Made by a program: the position numbers and the translations under genes. Under the pieces are notes generated by a model, which worked only from the letters and a program-made list of their open reading frames with translations, made no database searches and was not told the DNA's origin. From positions 1-10,439 of the forward strand of contig JBCBSN010000164.1 in assembly GCA_039819225.1 (NCBI GenBank): a DNA stretch of 10,439 nucleotides, in the 5' to 3' direction. Within the stretch, counting starts at the first letter, position 1. Each line of letters starts with the position of its first letter. Shown piece after piece: positions 6,299 through 10,439 of the stretch. Origin of the DNA: Ulvibacterium sp039819225 (GTDB lineage Bacteria > Bacteroidota > Bacteroidia > Flavobacteriales > Flavobacteriaceae).

Positions 6299-8743
6299 TT
6301 AAAACCGATAGTCCAACCCAAGGACAATATTAAGTCCCGGTGCGGCTATGCCGGAGGAATAGGGGCGGTACCTTTGATCGGTTAGGTTTTCTAAGTGAAA
6401 TCCTAGTTTAAAGGCATTGGAAAATTGATATTGGGAGCGAAAATTTAAGGTATACCAAGAAGGCGAAAATGGATTTCCATTGGCATCCGATTCATAAATA
6501 TACGCCTTGCTCCTTTCGGAAAGTGCTAAATCCTCAAATGCAATTTCACCGTTATAGTTAAGGAACAGGTCCGTTTGTATCCTCTGATTTTTCCAGATAA
6601 GGTGGACGTCTCCAAAAGCAGGCGCAGCATGCCGTGCAGGGGAGTCCGTGCCGTCCGTATTCTTCTCCGTCCCCTCCGTTAAGGTAAGGTTGGATGCTAG
6701 GGACAAATGATCTGAAAAAAAAGCCTGCACCCCCAACTCCAGCCCATAAACATGGGCATTGGCCACATTTTGTATGGCCTGTACGTTGCTCGGTTCCCCG
6801 TTATACTCAATTTGGGATTCCCCATTAAAGCTAAAATCCCTGCGAACTAGGGCATCTACCAAATAGGTGTAAAAAGCGGTTCCTTTGACCACTACTTTAT
6901 CCTTAAAGTTTCTATGAACGCCCAGTTCCGTATTATAGGCATATTCCGGCTCCAAATCCGGATTGGGCACCACCACGGAACCCGGCTCGGAATCAAAGAC
7001 CTTTCCGATATCATCAATATTGGGAGCTCGGAAACCCGTTGATCCATTCCAGGTTACCTGCAGATCCGCTTTGGGGAACCAGCTAAAACCCAAACTTCCG
7101 GTAAGGGCCCCAGTACTAAGATCGGCCCCATCAAAAGGAAAAGGGAAAAAGGTTTTGTCAAAAGTGGCATCCACCCAAACGTGACTATACCGAAGTCCGG
7201 AAAGCAGCACAAAGTTGGGCCTCGCCTTGTATTCACTATTAATATATCCCGCTGCGGTTTGCCAGGTAGATCCATCCGGGTAACGCGTGGCCGCAGCAGA
7301 GGCCATATCCATTTCAATGTTCCTTTGGCTCCCGGTAGAGTTCACCTTATTGAACACATAACCCGCACCATAGTAAAGCCGCAGATTGCCTATTTTTTTA
7401 TTCTCAAAATCAATATTGGACGAAAAGGCATCAACCCTTTCCCTATTGGTAAAACGGATCAGCTCGCCAAAATCCCTATTATTACGGCTCTCCTCAAAGT
7501 GTTGAAAGGCATTGGTGATTTTCAATCGATCATAGAACTTGCCCTTGCCTTTTTCCTCAATCTGAAAATTTCCCATAAACCATTTCTGTGGACCGTAGAA
7601 CCATTCCGCGGAACGGAATTCGTTCCCATCGCGGCCCGGTTTTATGAGGCGGTCATACCTGGAATAATCCGATGTCTCGGAATAATGGAGTCCCAAGGTA
7701 TAGTCCCATTGCTTGTTAGGCCTAAAGGCCACCTTTTGCATGAGGTTTATTTGATCGTAGCCCGTGGGCACCTGTTCCCGGGAATTGGGATTGCCTACAA
7801 CCCTATCCTCCCCATTTTCCGTAACCACAAAACTTCTTCGCAGGTAGGATTCCGGTCCGTGGGAACCCATTTTTAAATCCCCAAAGTTGTTGTAAGAGAC
7901 ACTGCTTAAAAAGGCCCAACGCTTTTTGCCAAGATTAACCCGGGCATGGATCGTATTTTCCGCATTGGCCGATGCAAAACGATAGTTGGCATTCCCGGAG
8001 ACAACAAGACTGTCCGAATCCGAAAAACCGGCCTCATGGGTATAGAAGTTCATAACACCGCCAATGGCATCGCTCCCGTAAATGACCGATCCCGGGCCAA
8101 AGATCACTTCGGTACTTTTTATCGTAAAGGGATCTAAGGAAATCACGTTTTGGATATTGCCTCCCCTAAAAATGGCATTATTCATGCGTACCCCGTCCAC
8201 GGAGAGCAACAGTCTATTGGTTGCAAAACCTCGGATCATAGGGCTTCCACCGCCCAATTGACTTTTTTGTACAAATATCTTTCCACTATTCTGCAGAAGG
8301 TCCGCAGAGGTCTGTGGGCTGGTAAATGCTATTTCCCGTGAATTAATGGATACTATTTTCTGAGGGACATCTTTTTTTTGCTGCTCCCATTTAGAAACCG
8401 ACATCACTACCTCATCCAACTGTTGGGCACTAGGTACAAGGTACATTGCGCCCCCCCGTTTAAGGATATTGGCCTTGGCCGCCTTCTGAATCTCATAACC
8501 AAGATGTTTAAAGGTAATCCGTTCATGCCTTTCAAAAAAAATCAGATCGCATTGCCCATTGCGATCGGAAAGGGCCGTTTTGGATTTATCCCTATTAAAA
8601 ATGGCCACATTGGGTATAGGCTCCCTTGTCTCCATATCCAGGACGCGTATGTTTTGTCCCGATAAGAGGTAGGATAGCAAAAAAAAGGATACGAAGAGCC
8701 AGTTTTGAAATATGCCAACTATGATATCACCTATTTTGTACAT
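6299..8743 (-). CDS. TonB-dependent outer-membrane receptor, heme-receptor-like
   Basis: An 814-residue outer-membrane active transporter energised by TonB-ExbBD. Residues 1-29 are a signal peptide with a long hydrophobic core. Residues about 31-103 form a carboxypeptidase-regulatory-like beta-sandwich typical of Bacteroidota receptors. LDEVVM (109-114) is a likely TonB box. The plug spans about 125-235, including SPMIRGFATNRLLLSVDGVR (167-186) and GPGSVIYGSDAIGGV (216-230). The rest is a 22-strand-type barrel ending in a terminal aromatic (DYRF). The plug wording and the FRAP (571-574) and NPDL (594-597) boxes resemble hemin/hemoglobin receptors (HemR/HmuR). However, the heme-ligand His expected between the two boxes is absent: that segment holds no His. 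The ligand is therefore left open. No heme or siderophore genes lie nearby. The ATG sits directly beside the inverted-repeat element at 8744, and no -7 box is visible close to the start. Confidence 0.9.
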   Translation of the reverse strand: MYKIGDIIVGIFQNWLFVSFFLLSYLLSGQNIRVLDMETREPIPNVAIFNRDKSKTALSDRNGQCDLIFFERHERITFKHLGYEIQKAAKANILKRGGAMYLVPSAQQLDEVVMSVSKWEQQKKDVPQKIVSINSREIAFTSPQTSADLLQNSGKIFVQKSQLGGGSPMIRGFATNRLLLSVDGVRMNNAIFRGGNIQNVISLDPFTIKSTEVIFGPGSVIYGSDAIGGVMNFYTHEAGFSDSDSLVVSGNANYRFASANAENTIHARVNLGKKRWAFLSSVSYNNFGDLKMGSHGPESYLRRSFVVTENGEDRVVGNPNSREQVPTGYDQINLMQKVAFRPNKQWDYTLGLHYSETSDYSRYDRLIKPGRDGNEFRSAEWFYGPQKWFMGNFQIEEKGKGKFYDRLKITNAFQHFEESRNNRDFGELIRFTNRERVDAFSSNIDFENKKIGNLRLYYGAGYVFNKVNSTGSQRNIEMDMASAAATRYPDGSTWQTAAGYINSEYKARPNFVLLSGLRYSHVWVDATFDKTFFPFPFDGADLSTGALTGSLGFSWFPKADLQVTWNGSTGFRAPNIDDIGKVFDSEPGSVVVPNPDLEPEYAYNTELGVHRNFKDKVVVKGTAFYTYLVDALVRRDFSFNGESQIEYNGEPSNVQAIQNVANAHVYGLELGVQAFFSDHLSLASNLTLTEGTEKNTDGTDSPARHAAPAFGDVHLIWKNQRIQTDLFLNYNGEIAFEDLALSERSKAYIYESDANGNPFSPSWYTLNFRSQYQFSNAFKLGFHLENLTDQRYRPYSSGIAAPGLNIVLGLDYRF

Positions 8744-8942
8744 GTTAGCGCCATATCAAGTTTATACTGCCGCATATATGATGTGTCTTTTGCACCATGC
8801 CGTCGTTAAAAAATAATTCCGTAGCTACGGCTATGCAAGCCACCGCTCCATCTCGCCCATAGCTCACGCTATGTCGTGCCTTGCCCTGGCACAAAATACC
8901 ACTATAACCTATACGACACTTTAAACTTGACATAGCGCTAGC
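8744..8942. repeat. MITE-like long inverted-repeat element
   Basis: The whole gap between the receptor and recO is bounded by imperfect terminal inverted repeats of about 32 bp. The left arm (8744-8775) begins GTTAGCGCCATATCAAGTTT. The complement of the right arm (8942-8911) begins GCTAGCGCTATGTCAAGTTT. I count 25 of 32 positions identical. Pairing continues inward: TTTTGCACCA (8789-8798) matches the complement of 8886-8896, TTTTGTGCCAG. The core holds a perfect 12-bp palindrome, CCGTAGCTACGG (8819-8830), and a 6-bp hairpin, CATAGC/GCTATG (8858-8873), the latter in the longer right half. There is no credible transposase gene. It resembles a non-autonomous mobile repeat (MITE-like), but with no other copy in the window, mobility is unproven. 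No target duplication is evident in the flanks. The right arm supplies recO's stop codon. Confidence 0.6.
8809..8830 (-). terminator. Possible weak recO terminator inside the repeat element
   Basis: On the minus strand the palindrome CCGTAGCTACGG (8830-8819) is followed by AATTATTTTTTAA. It could fold as a 4-bp GC-containing stem with a 4-nt loop, then a T-run after a 5-bp gap. This is weak alone, but within the larger folded repeat it could end recO transcription before the receptor gene. It is listed as a possibility only. Confidence 0.25.
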
Positions 8943-9657
8943 GGAACACTTCATTTAGGACCGCCAGGGATTTGGGCCTTTTAAATCCCTGTAAATGCAG
9001 TTCATAATACAGGATAAGGGATTTTAACAGCTCCAGTCGGTCGGTTTGGTTCATTGCGATAGTATGAAGGGCATCAAAATTTATGCCCAAAAACTGTTTT
9101 AGGAAGTCCAAATTTTTATCGGTCAGCACCGGATTTCCGGTGGGGCGCTCCACGAACTCTCCCTCCACTAGATCAAAGTAGGGACTATCCCCATTTAGCG
9201 TGTCCGGGTAAAACCCCAGATACTTGGTAAGGTTCAACAAAAAGAAGAGGTGAAAGTTGGCCATTTTACCATGGGTATCCAACCATTGTAAGGACGCTTT
9301 TAAAAAATGGAACAGTCCTTCGTTACGCTCCTCCTCATGGATACTATTGCCCAACATTTCCGCCAAGAAAAGGGTCACGCCGTTTTTTGTCATATCCCGA
9401 TGCAGGGTCTGATAGGGATATCCGATCCTAGCCTCCTTAATACGCTCCAAAGTTCCTTTGTTCCTGTGATTCGCCACCAGTTCCAATTGGGTAAGAGGCT
9501 GAAAGTAGGCCGATTTCAGTTTTCCTTTTTTTGAAGTAAGCACCCCCTTTAGAAGATAGGATTTAAGGCCGTCAGATAAGGTGTAGGCCCTAACAATTAG
9601 GCTGGTATCCCCATATTTTAGGGAAGTAAGCACTATGGCCTGGGTGGTCACCTGCAT
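8938..9657 (-). CDS. recO: DNA repair protein RecO
   Basis: A 239-residue RecO, the recombination mediator that with RecR loads RecA onto SSB-coated single-stranded DNA and anneals strands in the RecF pathway. The N-terminus (MQVTTQAIVLTSLKYGDTSL) begins the OB-fold domain. The region around residues 32-80 carries the usual basic, Gly-rich strand-loop (KSYLLKGV, KKGKLKSA). A helical C-terminal domain ends in FKRPKSLAVLNEVF, typical of Bacteroidota RecO. The protein has no cysteine, so it lacks the four-Cys zinc finger seen in Deinococcus RecO. The frame is open upstream to a GTG at 9717, but the extra 20 residues are unlike the family and contain the -7 box, so the ATG at 9657 is used. The stop codon TAG (8938-8940) lies inside the right arm of the inverted-repeat element. 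Confidence 0.93.
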   Translation of the reverse strand: MQVTTQAIVLTSLKYGDTSLIVRAYTLSDGLKSYLLKGVLTSKKGKLKSAYFQPLTQLELVANHRNKGTLERIKEARIGYPYQTLHRDMTKNGVTLFLAEMLGNSIHEEERNEGLFHFLKASLQWLDTHGKMANFHLFFLLNLTKYLGFYPDTLNGDSPYFDLVEGEFVERPTGNPVLTDKNLDFLKQFLGINFDALHTIAMNQTDRLELLKSLILYYELHLQGFKRPKSLAVLNEVFR

Positions 9658-9677
9658 TGGTTTTTGTTTGGTTGGCG

Positions 9678-9685
9678 CAAAGATA
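9678..9685 (-). promoter_or_regulatory. Candidate recO -7 box
   Basis: The minus strand reads TATCTTTG, one of the commonest forms of the TAnnTTTG box, 20 bp before the recO ATG at 9657, so the predicted leader is only about 14 nt. No TTG lies 17-23 bp upstream. Its position also argues against the upstream GTG start. Confidence 0.5.
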
Positions 9686-9835
9686 GGGGTTTTACGAAGT
9701 AGGCAGTGGCAGTACACAGTATACAGGAGCAGTTGGCCATGATGGTAGAAAGCACAAAGAATACCATTCTAAGAAGTAAATGGATTTTGTCTTTTGAAAA
9801 GTATCGAAAAAAAGTGAGGTATCTTAACGGTTTGG

Positions 9836-9861
9836 CTAAACTGCGTTTTAATGCAGTTTAG
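9836..9861. terminator. Hairpin spanning the GNAT stop codon, possible terminator
   Basis: CTAAACTGC (9836-9844) and GCAGTTTAG (9853-9861) form a perfect 9-bp stem with an 8-nt loop that contains T/A runs. The TAA stop of the acetyltransferase (9858-9860) lies within the right half. No T-run follows directly on the minus strand (CCAAACCG comes first, and TTTTTTT only about 20 bp later), so it is at best a non-classical 3' end or RNA-stabilising hairpin for the acetyltransferase gene. Confidence 0.4.
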
Positions 9862-10394
9862 GTTTTGCCAGGTGCTTTTTTCTTAATTAGTGAATAAACT
9901 TTTGCCAATTGATAATCTTCAACGATCTCCTTTTCAAATTCGAAATTGAGCTTTTCAAGAACCCGAATTGAACCTGTGTTTCCGGGAAGAACCATTGCGA
10001 TTATTCTTTTTAATCCTAGAGTGCTAAAGCCAAGATTCACACATGCCTTTGCAGATTCGGTGGCAATTCCTTTTCCCCAGTATTCTTTCATAAACCTATA
10101 TCCCAAATCCACTTCATCCATATCTTCTAGATACTTTAACCCTGTAAATCCAATAAATTTATTTTCTCCCTTCAATTCAACCGCAAGTCGACCGAACCCG
10201 TGTTTTTCATAATCTCCAATTACATTTTCGATAATTCTTCGCTCAATTTCTTTTTTAGACACTATTCCTCCGTCACCGGTATACCTACTTATTTCGGCAT
10301 CTAAATTCATCAAGTAGGAAGGCTCTATATCTTCAATTGTAAATGGTCTAATTAAAAGTCTTTCAGTTTCAATAAATAAATTCGAATTAGGCAT
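9858..10394 (-). CDS. GNAT family N-acetyltransferase (RimJ/RimL-like)
   Basis: A 178-residue GNAT protein that should transfer acetyl from acetyl-CoA to an amine; the substrate is unknown. ETERLLIRPF (9-18) is the usual opening strand of the RimJ/RimL-type (Acetyltransf_3) branch. The acetyl-CoA pyrophosphate loop is in GYRFMKEYWGKGIATESA (98-115), in the R/Q-x-x-G-x-G/A style as WGKGIA. N139, S142 and VLEKLNF (145-151) match the conserved C-terminal N-x2-S-x2-VLEK-x-GF segment. Full length for the family. The start ATG at 10394 is clear. The coding sequence is visibly AT-richer than the rest of the window, suggesting a more recently acquired or accessory gene. It is separated from recO by about 200 bp of AT-rich sequence. 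Such proteins are often annotated as ribosomal-protein acetyltransferases, but nothing here supports that specific role. Confidence 0.9.
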   Translation of the reverse strand: MPNSNLFIETERLLIRPFTIEDIEPSYLMNLDAEISRYTGDGGIVSKKEIERRIIENVIGDYEKHGFGRLAVELKGENKFIGFTGLKYLEDMDEVDLGYRFMKEYWGKGIATESAKACVNLGFSTLGLKRIIAMVLPGNTGSIRVLEKLNFEFEKEIVEDYQLAKVYSLIKKKAPGKT

Positions 10395-10439
10395 AGATCA
10401 GTTTTTCAATTGCGCTTAATGCGTATACATGCAGAATAA

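Noticed and set aside
7181..7876. 231-codon plus-strand frame
   Set aside because: Exact antisense shadow of the TonB-dependent receptor, whose motifs are unambiguous.
8745..8954. 69-codon minus-strand frame across the inverted-repeat region
   Set aside because: It lies within the palindromic repeat, overlaps the end of recO in another frame, and has no recognisable domain; it is a chance translation of the repeat.
1..10439. CRISPR array, tRNA or rRNA genes, complete insertion sequence, defence island
   Set aside because: No regularly spaced repeats, no clover-leaf or rRNA sequence, no transposase, nuclease or toxin-like gene was found; apart from the short repeat element, the window is ordinary chromosomal housekeeping sequence.

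Overview
The window looks like a chromosomal housekeeping segment from a marine-type member of the Flavobacteriaceae (Bacteroidota). The evidence is threefold. The gene set and order (ileS, a TraR/DksA-like gene, lspA; recO followed by a TonB-dependent receptor) suit that group. The receptor has an N-terminal carboxypeptidase-regulatory-like domain typical of Bacteroidota. Perfect or near-perfect TAnnTTTG -7 boxes lie just upstream of several starts, with few Shine-Dalgarno sequences. Genus cannot be fixed from the sequence alone.

Layout, left to right. 1-302: AT-rich leader with no convincing gene. 303-875 (+): 5-formyltetrahydrofolate cyclo-ligase, whose 3' end overlaps the convergent lspA by 22 bp. 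854-1519 (-): lspA, signal peptidase II. 1620-1693: two stacked hairpins, one a good terminator for the minus-strand genes upstream. 1713-2096 (-): TraR/DksA-family protein, its start overlapping the end of ileS by 16 bp. 2081-5557 (-): isoleucyl-tRNA synthetase. 5558-5754: divergent promoter region. 5755-6180 (+): small repeat-rich lipoprotein with its own terminator. 6299-8743 (-): TonB-dependent outer-membrane receptor. 8744-8942: an imperfect long inverted-repeat element filling the whole gap between receptor and recO. 8938-9657 (-): recO. 9858-10394 (-): AT-richer GNAT acetyltransferase.

The genes do not form one pathway. IleRS supplies Ile-tRNA, the coupled DksA-like protein probably acts on RNA polymerase, and LspA matures lipoproteins such as the one encoded at 5755. 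The receptor takes up a ligand through TonB, RecO serves recombinational repair, and the cyclo-ligase serves folate metabolism.

I found no defence system, CRISPR array, tRNA, rRNA or complete insertion sequence. The best leads are: (1) an IleRS whose class I HIGH motif reads GIHH, the swapped GxHH form linked to very high mupirocin resistance; (2) the MITE-like inverted-repeat element that supplies recO's stop codon and abuts the receptor's start codon; (3) a DksA-like protein that has lost three of four zinc cysteines; (4) a lipoprotein built from three 29-residue repeats.
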